IMG/VR virus record: IMGVR_UViG_3300035698_012267
Location: 1 to 20,243 of that record
DNA from: a virus
Length of the DNA: 20,243 nucleotides
Strand: one strand, 5' to 3'
Shown here: positions 1 through 8,163 of the stretch, one piece after another
Layout of the letters: each line of letters opens with the position of its first letter
How positions within the stretch are numbered: the first letter of the stretch is position 1
Made by a program: the position numbers and the translations under genes
The notes under the pieces: model-generated
Told to the model about the DNA's origin: nothing
The model's database searches: none
The model's input: the letters and a program-made list of their open reading frames with translations, nothing else

Positions 1-2
1 GT

Positions 3-488
3 GAAGCAATAATTAGAATGATTGCGAATGTTGTCGCACAATTAGTCGCTATGTGGCTTATCGTTATGGCGATTAGTGCACTACCTGGAGGCTCGGCAGT
101 TTTAGAATTACTCGGGTTTGCAAAGGGTAGTACTTGGAATAAGCATGAGGGCGGAGAGATTAAGCATGAAGGAGGCGGGATAGGCGCATTCGGCATGGCT
201 GTGGTAGCTCATGAAGGGATGTCTGTAGATGAGAGGATGGTCAAGGCACAAGTTGGAGAAGGTGTTTTATCTCGAAATGGCATGGCAACTGTGGGCGGAG
301 CGGAAAATTTAAATAAATTAAATGCCGGAAATGGCTCAGTAGGAGGCTCCCCAATCTATCTTATTCAGAATATAAAGTCGTGGGATGCGGCAGATGTCAT
401 AAGAAATAAAAAAGCCCTCGCATCAGGTATGATAGAGGAGATTATGAATAATGGCGCCTTAAGAGGCACAATAAAGAGGTACACATAA
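3..488 (+). CDS. Tail tape-measure protein, C-terminal end (5' partial)
   Basis: The reading frame is open to the left edge of the window, so this is the tail end of a longer gene; the first in-window ATG at 18 is probably internal. The visible part starts with a hydrophobic stretch (about residues 5-35 of the fragment). It continues with Gly/His-rich sequence containing two KHEGG motifs and the signature AQVGEGVLSRNGMATVGG, followed by LNKLNAG. This resembles the C-terminal end of phage tape-measure proteins, which set tail length inside the tube and are often trimmed near this point. The downstream gpM/L/K-like genes support the call. The stop overlaps the next ATG (taATG), suggesting translational coupling. 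Family assignment is by motif and synteny and is fairly secure. Confidence 0.8.
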   Translation, partial: EAIIRMIANVVAQLVAMWLIVMAISALPGGSAVLELLGFAKGSTWNKHEGGEIKHEGGGIGAFGMAVVAHEGMSVDERMVKAQVGEGVLSRNGMATVGGAENLNKLNAGNGSVGGSPIYLIQNIKSWDAADVIRNKKALASGMIEEIMNNGALRGTIKRYT

Positions 489-823
489 TGTCAGACTTTA
501 CATGGATTCCAGATTATACGATAGCGAACGATACTGAATTTAAGACACAAGAATCAGAATTTGAAAACGGGGTTAAACAGTACAGACCTGTTTGGTCTTC
601 GGCAAGACGATGGTGGAAATTGTCATTCCTTAAAAGAACGTTAACGGAGATGCAAGAAATTCAAGCATTTTTTGAAACTAAATTAGGTAAAGCAACCTCT
701 TTTACATTCACATGTTCTTTAGATGATACTGAATATACGGTTCGTTTTGCTAAAGATAAATTCTCATATGACTATACCGCATACGATCAATGTGACACTG
801 AGATACAATTAGTAAAGGATTAA
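488..823 (+). CDS. Minor tail protein, lambda gpM-like
   Basis: This 111-residue protein fits the length of the lambda gpM family (Phage_min_tail). It has the family's pattern: an early F.W.PDYTI segment, a central V.....RRWWKLSF strand, a helix EMQEIQAFFETKLG, then FTFTCSLDDTEYTVRF. gpM-type proteins form part of the distal tail ring that joins the tube to the tip. The ATG overlaps the upstream stop codon, with an AAGAGG-type ribosome site just before it. It is followed after two bases by the gpL-like gene, the same order as lambda M-L-K-I-J. No odd features are seen. The call rests on motif pattern plus synteny. Confidence 0.75.
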   Translation: MSDFTWIPDYTIANDTEFKTQESEFENGVKQYRPVWSSARRWWKLSFLKRTLTEMQEIQAFFETKLGKATSFTFTCSLDDTEYTVRFAKDKFSYDYTAYDQCDTEIQLVKD

Positions 824-825
824 AT

Positions 826-1440
826 ATGGCGCACACAGTTCCTACAGAATTTACACAAGAGAAGAATAAACAGTGCAACAAACCGACGAATCTTTATACA
901 CTCTATGATTATGATGGTGAGGATAATAATTTATATTTTGCTGAAGCTAAATCAGATATGGTTTTTGATGGGATAACTTATACAGCATTCCCGATAATGT
1001 TAGACCCGATATCTGAATCTACTACAGGAGAAATAGATTCTATAAGAATTAAAATGGGCAATGCAGGTAGAATAATTCAGGTCTACATAGAAAATTATGA
1101 TCTACGTGGAAAAAAGATCGGCATTAAATTAGTGTGGGCCGATCTGTTAACAGACACCGATAATTATATAGAGTATTTGTTTTATATAGATAAATATGAT
1201 TTTAATGCGGGCGCGGCCGTATTTACTTGTTCTAGTAAATTTGATGTTTTGGGGGTAGAATTGCCCTACGGTACATATACAAGAGGCGTTTGTAGATGGA
1301 TATTTTCAGGCACAGAATGCGCTTATTCTGGTGACCAAACTGTATGCAATAAAACAATGGCGGATTGCCGTATACGAGATAATATTGATCGGTTCGGGGC
1401 TTTTCCGAGCGTACCTATGCAAAGGACGTATTTAGGATGA
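826..1440 (+). CDS. Minor tail protein, lambda gpL-like, with four conserved cysteines
   Basis: The 204 residues match the gpL family, which builds the trimeric hub between tail tube and tip. The N-terminal half is a beta-rich platform domain (FDGITYTAFPI, residues 48-57). The C-terminal part, about residues 150-200, carries Cys156, Cys165, Cys174 and Cys181 in the context GVCRWIFSGTECAYSG and NKTMADC, followed by NIDRFGAFPSVP. In lambda gpL the equivalent cysteines bind an iron-sulfur cluster; that function is inferred here from the spacing. An AAGGA ribosome site precedes the ATG, and the stop overlaps the next gene by four bases (ATGA). Confidence is high because both the motif and gene order agree. 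Confidence 0.85.
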   Translation: MAHTVPTEFTQEKNKQCNKPTNLYTLYDYDGEDNNLYFAEAKSDMVFDGITYTAFPIMLDPISESTTGEIDSIRIKMGNAGRIIQVYIENYDLRGKKIGIKLVWADLLTDTDNYIEYLFYIDKYDFNAGAAVFTCSSKFDVLGVELPYGTYTRGVCRWIFSGTECAYSGDQTVCNKTMADCRIRDNIDRFGAFPSVPMQRTYLG

Positions 1441-1856
1441 TAACTGAAAAAGAGATAATAGATAAATATTTAGGAACTCCCTTCATGCACAGAGGGAGGT
1501 CTATGGCCGGTTTCGATTGCTATGGTCTTCTTATAGCTATTTATGCGGATATGGAATTTAAAATTCCAGATATAAAAGAAGAGTATGATCTGCATTGGTC
1601 AAAAGGAAATACCCAACAATCCTTATACGAAGAGTATCATAAACGATGGGTCAAGGTCGATAAACCAGAATTATTTGATGTTATTTTATTTAAGAATTCT
1701 CGAAATATAGCAAATCACGGAGGCGTGTGCTTAAGCGGAGAACGTTTTATTCAGTGCTCTCAAAGAGTCGGGGTTATAATAAAGGCTTGGACAGGCGAAC
1801 ATTGGGTAAAGAATTTTGAAGGATTTTATCATCTGAAAGCGAGAGACGTAGAATGA
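1437..1856 (+). CDS. NlpC/P60-family tail-tip peptidase, lambda gpK-like
   Basis: This 139-residue protein has the NlpC/P60 catalytic pattern: Cys28 in MAGFDCYGLL and His94 in IANHGGV, on a core of LGTPFMHRG and PELFDVILFKN. Enzymes of this family cleave D-Glu/meso-DAP-type bonds in peptidoglycan. At the tail tip (lambda gpK) the domain is thought to help the tail cross the cell wall. It lacks the N-terminal JAMM domain of lambda gpK, so it is a single-domain version. It starts within the gpL-like stop (ATGA overlap) and its own stop overlaps the start of the micro-ORF at 1853. The third catalytic residue is not certain by eye. Confidence 0.85.
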   Translation: MITEKEIIDKYLGTPFMHRGRSMAGFDCYGLLIAIYADMEFKIPDIKEEYDLHWSKGNTQQSLYEEYHKRWVKVDKPELFDVILFKNSRNIANHGGVCLSGERFIQCSQRVGVIIKAWTGEHWVKNFEGFYHLKARDVE

Positions 1857-1972
1857 TAGTATATCGATGTAAATATTGGAGACGAAGAATAGGGCAGCGT
1901 AAAGCTAAAAGTTGTATAGAAAAAGGCTGCCGAAAACTCCGCTCAAAGGTTGTTATAAATGATAAATATTAA
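1853..1972 (+). CDS. Small basic cysteine-containing protein (39 aa), hypothetical
   Basis: A 39-codon frame starts in an ATGA overlap with the NlpC/P60 gene and ends 14 bases inside the next gene, filling a gap that would otherwise be about 100 bases. The protein begins MIVYRCKYWRRR and has Cys6, Cys21 and Cys26 (the last two in KSCIEKGC) with many Arg/Lys. The tight overlap at both ends is what real phage genes in this operon show. No ribosome site is strong (GCGAGAG upstream). A small metal-binding or regulatory protein is possible, but no family is recognised. It could instead be a leader ORF that couples translation to the large tip gene. Confidence 0.5.
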   Translation: MIVYRCKYWRRRIGQRKAKSCIEKGCRKLRSKVVINDKY

Positions 1973-4900
1973 ATTCATACCGAATATATTTTCGAATAAA
2001 GGGCGTCTAACTACTGAGATTCCTTATTGGCCGGGTTCTTCTTTAGAAAGTTATTTAAGGTTATCCGGCTTTGAATTTAAGGACTGTCGTTTTATCGTTA
2101 GTGGAAAAACTCGTTCTGATATTAAGCACGTTATTAAAAACGGCGACGAGATTATAATAATCCCAGACATAGAGTTTGACCCGGTAACGTGGGCGGCTAT
2201 AGTTTATTGGGCGAATGTAGCATTAGTTGCTTTATTCGTAGCGACGGTAGCGTACAGTGTATACGAGTATGTGACGTATCGCGGGCCGGCAACGCCTACA
2301 TTCGGTAAATCCTCTCGAGAAGGAGGCTTAGACGACAGTTCTCCTACATATGGTTGGGAGGGGACACAAACTACCCAGTCTGTGGGAGGCCCTATCCCGG
2401 TAATTTATGGAGAACATGCGGTAGGAGGTAATAGAATAAATGAATACATTTGGACAGATGGAGAAAAGAATTATTTGAATACACTATTAGCTATTTGTGA
2501 AGGAGAAATAGAATCGATATCTTCACTAAAGATAAACGATAATCCATCAGCTAACTTTGTCGGATCGGCAGAATCTGCAGACGTAATTTTAGAGGTATTA
2601 AGAAAAGTAGACAATAGTATGACAAGCTTTTATTTAACTGCAATGTTTACGTACCCCACATACTATCCTTTACAACAGGTAGTTAGTGATTTTGTCCTAT
2701 ACGGCCAGAATAATGTCGCTATAACGACAAGCTATTATACGTATAGCGGAGGAATGGTGTCTTTTCCGTCATATTTTGATTATTTAAATGCAACTACGCA
2801 GGGAGGAGGAGACGGGTTTAAAGGAAGCTATAGTATGCCGGGAGGTTTAACATCCACTGTAGATATCCAGACCAGATTAGGGATGAATAATCAAGGCATT
2901 ATATCTAATTTCTCCGATCTACACGACATAAATAATGTGTCGGCTACTCTCCTTAAAGACACCCCGTATGTCTACACGACATCCCTGACTACGGTGGAGG
3001 GTTTTGAGTTAAAGATAACTCTACCTTCAGGGCTGTATTCTACGGATAGTTCGTCGGGTTCGATATCCGCGTGGAAGGTCACTATTTTAGTAGAATACAA
3101 ATTGCATTCTTCAGGCGTGTACACAACTGCAGGAACTCTGGAGATTAGTGATAAGTCGAGAACAGCAATACGAAGAATATATAGTAAATTAGGATTAGCT
3201 GCAGAACAATATGATATTCGACTGACAAAAACTTCTGAAGACAGTGATTTTTATAACACCGGGAATGTCACTTTTGATTATGTAGATGAAATACGCACAG
3301 ATGATTTAACGTACCCGAACGTCGCTTTAGCAGGGATTAGAGCATTAGCGACAGACCAGCTTTCTGGCGCGGCACCAAATTATCAGGTTACAGTGAAAGG
3401 TAAAAAGGTGTCTATACCTGATGTAAGAACGGCCGCTGGAGGCGCGGGAACTGCAGTCGATTGGATAGACTATTATTGGGATCCGGATGCTTCGCAATGG
3501 AAATTGTTTTCCGATGACTCACAAGTTTATTGGAACGGTACGACATACGTGGATAAGTGGAGCGCTAACCCTATGTGGTGTATAAAAGATTATTTGACAA
3601 ATACGCGCTACGGCTTAGGTAATTATATTGACGATGCCATAATCGATGACGCTACGAATTTAGAGACCGCAAAATACTGCGAAGAAAAGGTTGCGGATGG
3701 GGATGGAGGATATGAAAAGAGATTCAGGCTTGACGTAGTCTTAGATAGCCCGAGTCGAGCCATCGATTCTGTACTACAACTGTGCTCGACATTCAGAGGA
3801 GTTTTAGTTTATTCAGGAGGCAAAATACGAATTAAAATAGACAAAGCTGAAACTGCAACGCAGCTCTTTGGGATGGGCAATATAGTAAAAGATTCATATC
3901 AAGAATCATTTAAATCGTTAAAGGAAGTCTATAACGTTATAGAGGTTACGTATGCAGACGCATCTAAGGGATATTTAGACGACGTCATTACAGTTATAGA
4001 CACTAATAATTTACCTTCAGCAACGAATCCAACCCGAAAAAAGAGCATTAGACTTTTTGTAACAAAAAGATCTTATGCAATCCGCGAAGCCAATTATTTA
4101 TTGCGTAGTTCACGAGCTATAAATAGATCCTTAAGTATAAAGGTGGGTCCAGATGCTTTAGCTAGTCAGGCTTTTGACGTCATTAGTTTCTCGCACGATG
4201 TTCCTCAAGTAGGATTTTCAGGTAGGATTATAGCAGGCTCAACAACAGAAACAGTTCAGCTCGATAGCGACATGACAATAGAGAATGGCAAAACATACGC
4301 GCTTAGAGTTAAATCAAATGAAGACGTAATAGAAGAGCGAGTAGTGACGAATGTTCCGGGAACCGCTTCAGCAATAACTGTATCCGTGGCATTCTCATTT
4401 ACACCCGCCGCTTTTGACGTTTATGCGTTTGGAGAAACCGCAATAGAAAAGAAAGACTATAGATTAATCAGTCTACAAAAACAACCCGACAATACCATCC
4501 AATTACAAGCAGTAGAATATTCAGAATCTCTTTATACAGATGATGAACTCGTTATTCCATCATTTAATTATTCATCCTTATCAACAACCCCGCCTCCTGT
4601 AGAATCTTTAAATTTAACAGAAAGTTTAGTGAAGTTAAAAGACGGCACAATTGAGAATATTATCGATCTATGGATGGAGAAACCGACGCTGGTAGGGTAT
4701 CATGTGGGAGCGTATGCTAAAGCAAAAATATATTTAAGTGATGATGCAGGAGTCAGCTGGCAATATAAAGGAGAAACTGCAGGTAGATATTTTCAGATAA
4801 TAGGCGGATTAATAGACTTAGTCCAGTATACAGTGGCGGTTGTAAGTGTATCAACTATGGGTCAAGAAGCATCTTTAATTGACGCGCCGACAGCAATTAT

Positions 4901-6047
4901 CACAATCGTAGGTAAATCAGCAGCGCCTTCAGATGTCGCAACCTTTATAGTGAATCAGGATAGGGATAGACTTAGATTTGGCTGGACTCGAGTTTCTGAT
5001 GTAGATGAACTGGGGTATGAAATTCGTATAGGAGCAGATTGGGCTAGCGCAAGCTATATTACATTTGTTCAAGGAGATACTTATCTAACGACAGATCTAT
5101 TCGTCGGGGCGAGTCAATCTTATTGGATTAAAGCAATCGACACGTCAGGTAATTATTCAATCGATGCAAAAGAAGCAGTATTGACGATAGAGACTATTCC
5201 GTATAAAAATATAATCCTGGAATACTCAGAACAGACCACATGGTTAGGGATTAAGATACGGCGTTCTTCTGTCGTATCAAGGGTAACTGTATTTAATCGA
5301 GCTTCGACAGGATTGACATGCGGAGTAGCTGTTTACTATAGTATAAATTTAACATGTAGGGTAGCTACATTTAAAATAGGCTCAAGTAATTTAACATGTA
5401 GAATAGACACGCATAATCTCATGCTAGATTCAAGTAATTTAATATCGAGTGTCTTCGTCGGTATGACAGTAGAATATAATGGGGCGGGTTATGTAGATCC
5501 AGAAAACGTATCCCCGTATCCTTGGGCAACAGGTTCTTACTTAGGGGCTTCATATGGAGTAGAAGCGGATGCGGATTGTGATAATGGTTTACGTTTTGAT
5601 ATGACAACTGCTCATTCTACAAGCGCATATCTGTACTTTAAGCATGATAGTTCAGGAGACCCTTGGTACGACCTGGCAAGTAATAGCGCAGGACATATAA
5701 TTGAGCTTCGTATGAAGGCAATCTCAGATCCGTGTAGATTTTTATTATATGTGGATGATGGAACGAAATACTACAGGTTTTACATTGATGAAACTCTGAT
5801 AGCAATTCCGTGGTTTGATGTAGATGGCGGGGCAGGAGTTTATTCAATGGATCCCACAGACGGATACCATATCTATAAAATAAAAGTTGTAGGGACTTCA
5901 TTTATCGTAGAGGTTGATGGGATCGAAAGAATTAACAAAGTTCTAAATACTACGTCAACGAATAAGGGGTTTACATTCGGTTCGAGAGATATATCAACAG
6001 GTCAAGGCGGAGAGTTCCATATAGATTACATTAAGTATTCAGTTTAA
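1959..6047 (+). CDS. Tail tip attachment protein, I-J-like fusion (lambda gpJ family)
   Basis: This 1362-residue protein has recognisable segments in order. Residues about 1-70 look like a beta-grasp (ThiS/MoaD-like) domain ending HVIKNGDEIIIIPD, as in tail-assembly protein I. Residues about 75-105 form one long hydrophobic segment (AAIVYWANVALVALFVATVA). From about 125 the J-type tip protein begins (PTYGWEGTQTTQSVGG, PVIYGEHAVGGNRI). The family core lies around residues 450-690 and includes YPNVALAGIRALATDQLSG, NPMWCIKDYLTNTRYGLG and STFRGVLVYSGGKIRIK. Two fibronectin III-like domains follow (about 880-1080). Then come short LTC repeats (about 1100-1166) and a concanavalin-like beta-sandwich end (about 1170-1362). 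It is the central spike that contacts the receptor. An AAAGG site precedes the ATG. Domain boundaries are estimates. Confidence 0.88.
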   Translation: MINIKFIPNIFSNKGRLTTEIPYWPGSSLESYLRLSGFEFKDCRFIVSGKTRSDIKHVIKNGDEIIIIPDIEFDPVTWAAIVYWANVALVALFVATVAYSVYEYVTYRGPATPTFGKSSREGGLDDSSPTYGWEGTQTTQSVGGPIPVIYGEHAVGGNRINEYIWTDGEKNYLNTLLAICEGEIESISSLKINDNPSANFVGSAESADVILEVLRKVDNSMTSFYLTAMFTYPTYYPLQQVVSDFVLYGQNNVAITTSYYTYSGGMVSFPSYFDYLNATTQGGGDGFKGSYSMPGGLTSTVDIQTRLGMNNQGIISNFSDLHDINNVSATLLKDTPYVYTTSLTTVEGFELKITLPSGLYSTDSSSGSISAWKVTILVEYKLHSSGVYTTAGTLEISDKSRTAIRRIYSKLGLAAEQYDIRLTKTSEDSDFYNTGNVTFDYVDEIRTDDLTYPNVALAGIRALATDQLSGAAPNYQVTVKGKKVSIPDVRTAAGGAGTAVDWIDYYWDPDASQWKLFSDDSQVYWNGTTYVDKWSANPMWCIKDYLTNTRYGLGNYIDDAIIDDATNLETAKYCEEKVADGDGGYEKRFRLDVVLDSPSRAIDSVLQLCSTFRGVLVYSGGKIRIKIDKAETATQLFGMGNIVKDSYQESFKSLKEVYNVIEVTYADASKGYLDDVITVIDTNNLPSATNPTRKKSIRLFVTKRSYAIREANYLLRSSRAINRSLSIKVGPDALASQAFDVISFSHDVPQVGFSGRIIAGSTTETVQLDSDMTIENGKTYALRVKSNEDVIEERVVTNVPGTASAITVSVAFSFTPAAFDVYAFGETAIEKKDYRLISLQKQPDNTIQLQAVEYSESLYTDDELVIPSFNYSSLSTTPPPVESLNLTESLVKLKDGTIENIIDLWMEKPTLVGYHVGAYAKAKIYLSDDAGVSWQYKGETAGRYFQIIGGLIDLVQYTVAVVSVSTMGQEASLIDAPTAIITIVGKSAAPSDVATFIVNQDRDRLRFGWTRVSDVDELGYEIRIGADWASASYITFVQGDTYLTTDLFVGASQSYWIKAIDTSGNYSIDAKEAVLTIETIPYKNIILEYSEQTTWLGIKIRRSSVVSRVTVFNRASTGLTCGVAVYYSINLTCRVATFKIGSSNLTCRIDTHNLMLDSSNLISSVFVGMTVEYNGAGYVDPENVSPYPWATGSYLGASYGVEADADCDNGLRFDMTTAHSTSAYLYFKHDSSGDPWYDLASNSAGHIIELRMKAISDPCRFLLYVDDGTKYYRFYIDETLIAIPWFDVDGGAGVYSMDPTDGYHIYKIKVVGTSFIVEVDGIERINKVLNTTSTNKGFTFGSRDISTGQGGEFHIDYIKYSV
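5257..5455 (+). repeat. In-frame short tandem repeats (LTC-type, about 15 residues) in the tip protein
   Basis: Between the last FN3-like domain and the C-terminal beta-sandwich, the encoded protein repeats a short unit. The copies read TGLTCGVAVYY, INLTCRVATFK, SNLTCRIDTHN and SNLISSVFVG, preceded by a degenerate VVSRVTVFN. At DNA level aatttaacatgtag recurs 45 bases apart, i.e. 15 codons. Such beta-strand repeats are usually linkers or shaft elements in fibres. The function is inferred; the repetition is directly visible. Confidence 0.7.
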
Positions 6048-6077
6048 GGTTAAATGAAATTAAAACGGTGAATTAAA

Positions 6078-6701
6078 ATGTATATAGACGGAAATAATTT
6101 AAGATTATCTGCAACTGAATTAAGCGCAGCATATACAGCACCCCAGAGAGACGTCGGATACGTAGCTACGTTTTCTATTACCATCGAGGCAATAGCCGTC
6201 GTAACTTCTAGCTTAACATTTAATTCTGATGCAGTTCGTAAATTTAGCGATAGCACAACATTAAGATTCGTAGGTGAAGAAATCGGAGGTAGCTTATCGT
6301 TTGAAATACGAACCTCCGAAGATGATATTACGTGGACAGACTGGAAGGAATTTCATAGAGGCGATTTCTATTGCAGATATTTTCAATTAAGAATGACAAT
6401 GACAAGGGACGCATTGGACATCGCTCTTGTGTGTACTCGATTTGATTATGCGGCAGACCTACCAGATGTTGACGAATTCAGTGATGGAAACGAGACTATA
6501 TCCGTCGCCGCGACTGGAGTGGATATTACATTCTCAAAGACATATCATGAGACACCTGCAGTGTCTGTAGCAATAATGACAGGAAGTGGAATTTATTCTA
6601 AAATAACTAGTTTAGATACAACAGGATTTACTGTTCATTTGTATAACGCTGCGGGGGTGGTACAAACGGGAGATTTTAATTGGAAGTCACACGGAATATA
6701 G
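6078..6701 (+). CDS. Tail tip accessory / receptor-binding-type protein
   Basis: This 207-residue beta-rich protein starts MYIDGNNLRLS. The middle carries SEDDITWTDWKEF and a segment CRYFQLRMTMTRD. The end (about residues 135-207) has the pattern found at the C-terminus of J-like or separate receptor-binding proteins: V.ATGVDITFSKTYHETPAV, then SKITSLDTTGFTVHLYNAAG and FNWKSHGI. This resembles an H-type lectin-like fold that presents loops to the host receptor. It directly follows the tip gene after a 30-base gap. Its ribosome site is weak (AACGGTGA). I read it as a small adhesin or tip-capping protein; the exact partner is inferred from position. Confidence 0.6.
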   Translation: MYIDGNNLRLSATELSAAYTAPQRDVGYVATFSITIEAIAVVTSSLTFNSDAVRKFSDSTTLRFVGEEIGGSLSFEIRTSEDDITWTDWKEFHRGDFYCRYFQLRMTMTRDALDIALVCTRFDYAADLPDVDEFSDGNETISVAATGVDITFSKTYHETPAVSVAIMTGSGIYSKITSLDTTGFTVHLYNAAGVVQTGDFNWKSHGI

Positions 6702-6710
6702 GAGATTAAA

Positions 6711-6944
6711 ATGGCAGTCAGAGAATTAATACCGCATAAATTAGTCATAGAATATGATAGCATGGGAGAAGTCAAGTCTGGAATTCTGCTTTATAGAATA
6801 AGAGTGGACGGCGTTACACAGAAGAAATTTAATTCTATTTCTATAAGCGGGGCGGGGCATAGTGTACCTCAGTTCAATGCTATACTAAAAAAGTTTAGGG
6901 ATCATGCAAAGAAAGCAGAGAACGTAGAAGAAAAGGAGGGATAA
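6711..6944 (+). CDS. Small tail-operon protein, hypothetical (77 aa)
   Basis: The protein is not recognised. It has a beta-rich N-terminal half (LVIEYDSMGEVKSGILLYRI), a central VPQFNAILKKF helix and a charged Lys/Glu tail (KKAENVEEKEG). It sits between the tip accessory gene and a Cys-containing gene, separated by nine bases and one base, in the same direction, so it belongs to the tail operon. An AGGAG-like site (ataggagattaaaATG) precedes the start. No membrane segment is evident. A small structural or chaperone role is possible but unsupported. Confidence 0.65.
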   Translation: MAVRELIPHKLVIEYDSMGEVKSGILLYRIRVDGVTQKKFNSISISGAGHSVPQFNAILKKFRDHAKKAENVEEKEG

Positions 6945-6945
6945 A

Positions 6946-7272
6946 ATGGAAAAAAATATTAAGTCTGGATTTAAAAAAGCGATGCTGGCATTGGGCGCAT
7001 TCTTTGGCAAGGAAAAAGAAGAGCTCATTTGCCACAGATGTAAAAAGCCGATAATGGAAGAACAGGCGTTTATTTTAGTAAGAGGAGATATTATGATGTA
7101 CTCTCCTAATATTAAAGCGCATGTGTTTACGTGCCCGGAGCAAGCTTTCAATTATGCGCAGAGATTAACGTTGCACAGTACCTGTTGGATGGACGTGTTA
7201 AATGAGCATGGAGTTGCTTTATTCAATATGGATGAAGTAGTGGAAGAGTATAAGAAGAAGGGAGGTAAGTAA
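6946..7272 (+). CDS. Putative zinc-binding small protein (108 aa)
   Basis: The N-terminus is amphipathic and basic (MEKNIKSGFKKAMLALGAFFG). It is followed by Cys29-x2-Cys32 (ICHRCKKPI), Cys63 (VFTCPEQ) and His77-x2-Cys80 (LHSTCW). The paired C-x2-C and H-x2-C look like a treble-clef or LIM-type zinc site, though no family can be named with certainty. The upstream region AAAAGGAGGGATAAA gives a strong ribosome site that overlaps the end of the previous gene. It lies in the fibre part of the operon. It might be a structural assembly factor or a host-interaction protein; both are inference. Confidence 0.65.
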   Translation: MEKNIKSGFKKAMLALGAFFGKEKEELICHRCKKPIMEEQAFILVRGDIMMYSPNIKAHVFTCPEQAFNYAQRLTLHSTCWMDVLNEHGVALFNMDEVVEEYKKKGGK

Positions 7273-7273
7273 A

Positions 7274-8146
7274 ATGGCTTGGGACGCAGGTAATCCTACA
7301 AATGACGAGCTTCTTATTAATTTTCCCGCGCAATGCCGGGCAAATTGGGATGCTTTAGAACTTGGAACGGATGCGAATTTATTAATTACTAATGCAAAGT
7401 GCCATGCAAGTATGGGATTAGTGGATTCTAAACTTGCTCAAATTACGACAGCAAGTAAAGTTCACGGAACAGCAATAACCGGATTAGCGAGTCTTCCTGC
7501 AGGAGCCGGGTTAATCCCTGTAGCGAATATACCAAACCTATCGACAGATAAATTAACAAGCGGAACCCTACCGTTAACAAGAGGAGGAACGGGTTCAGTG
7601 ACACAAAATTTTGTAGATTTAACGACAGGCCAAGTGATCGCAGGGGCAAAAACATTTAGTACGTTTCCAATAACCCCCTCATCTGCCCCAACATCCGATT
7701 ATCAGGCATCAAATAAGAAATATGTGGACGATCAAGTGGCAGCTATAACGACGTCTCCATCCGGAGCTATAGCGATGTGGGGAGGCGCATTAGCGAGTCC
7801 TCCATCCGACTGGTTAGCTTGCGATGGATCGGCAGTAAGTAGAACGACGTATGCTGTACTATATGGGATCGTAGGGACGACATTCGGGGTAGGGGATGGC
7901 TCGACTACATTCAATCTACCTGATTTCACTAATGTATTTCCGTATGGCGCGAGTGAGGGAGCTTCAGATGGTAATGCTTCTGTTGGTAGTAAATACGCAG
8001 GGTTTAAAATAAGAGGTAATGACAACACAGTTACAAATAATAGTGACACAGTAAATATGGCACCTGCAGGTTCGACAAATGGCGCCACAGTAAAAGCGTA
8101 TATGATGCCGCCATATTTAGCGGTAGGCTTTATAATTAAAACATAA
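7274..8146 (+). CDS. Tail fibre protein with phage tail-collar domain
   Basis: This 290-residue protein has a typical short-fibre layout. The N-terminal part (1-95) includes DELLINFPAQCRANWDAL. A shaft region carries LTSGTLPLTRGGTG and SNKKYVDDQV, motifs repeated in many fibres. The C-terminal collar domain begins around residue 163: SGAIAMWGGALASPPSDWLA, CDGS, then GVGDGSTTFNLPDFTNVF. The chain ends with the common APAGSTNG...MPPYLAVGFIIKT. Collar domains are found in distal fibre proteins that bind the host. It begins one base after the previous stop, with GGGAGG as ribosome site. Confidence in the domain is high; receptor specificity is unknown. Confidence 0.88.
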   Translation: MAWDAGNPTNDELLINFPAQCRANWDALELGTDANLLITNAKCHASMGLVDSKLAQITTASKVHGTAITGLASLPAGAGLIPVANIPNLSTDKLTSGTLPLTRGGTGSVTQNFVDLTTGQVIAGAKTFSTFPITPSSAPTSDYQASNKKYVDDQVAAITTSPSGAIAMWGGALASPPSDWLACDGSAVSRTTYAVLYGIVGTTFGVGDGSTTFNLPDFTNVFPYGASEGASDGNASVGSKYAGFKIRGNDNTVTNNSDTVNMAPAGSTNGATVKAYMMPPYLAVGFIIKT

Positions 8147-8163
8147 ACAGAAAGGAGTATAAT

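Noticed and set aside
7443-8088. Minus-strand frames opposite the collar fibre gene.
   Set aside because: The plus-strand frame has clear fibre and collar motifs; the opposite frames are hydrophobic or proline-rich shadows.
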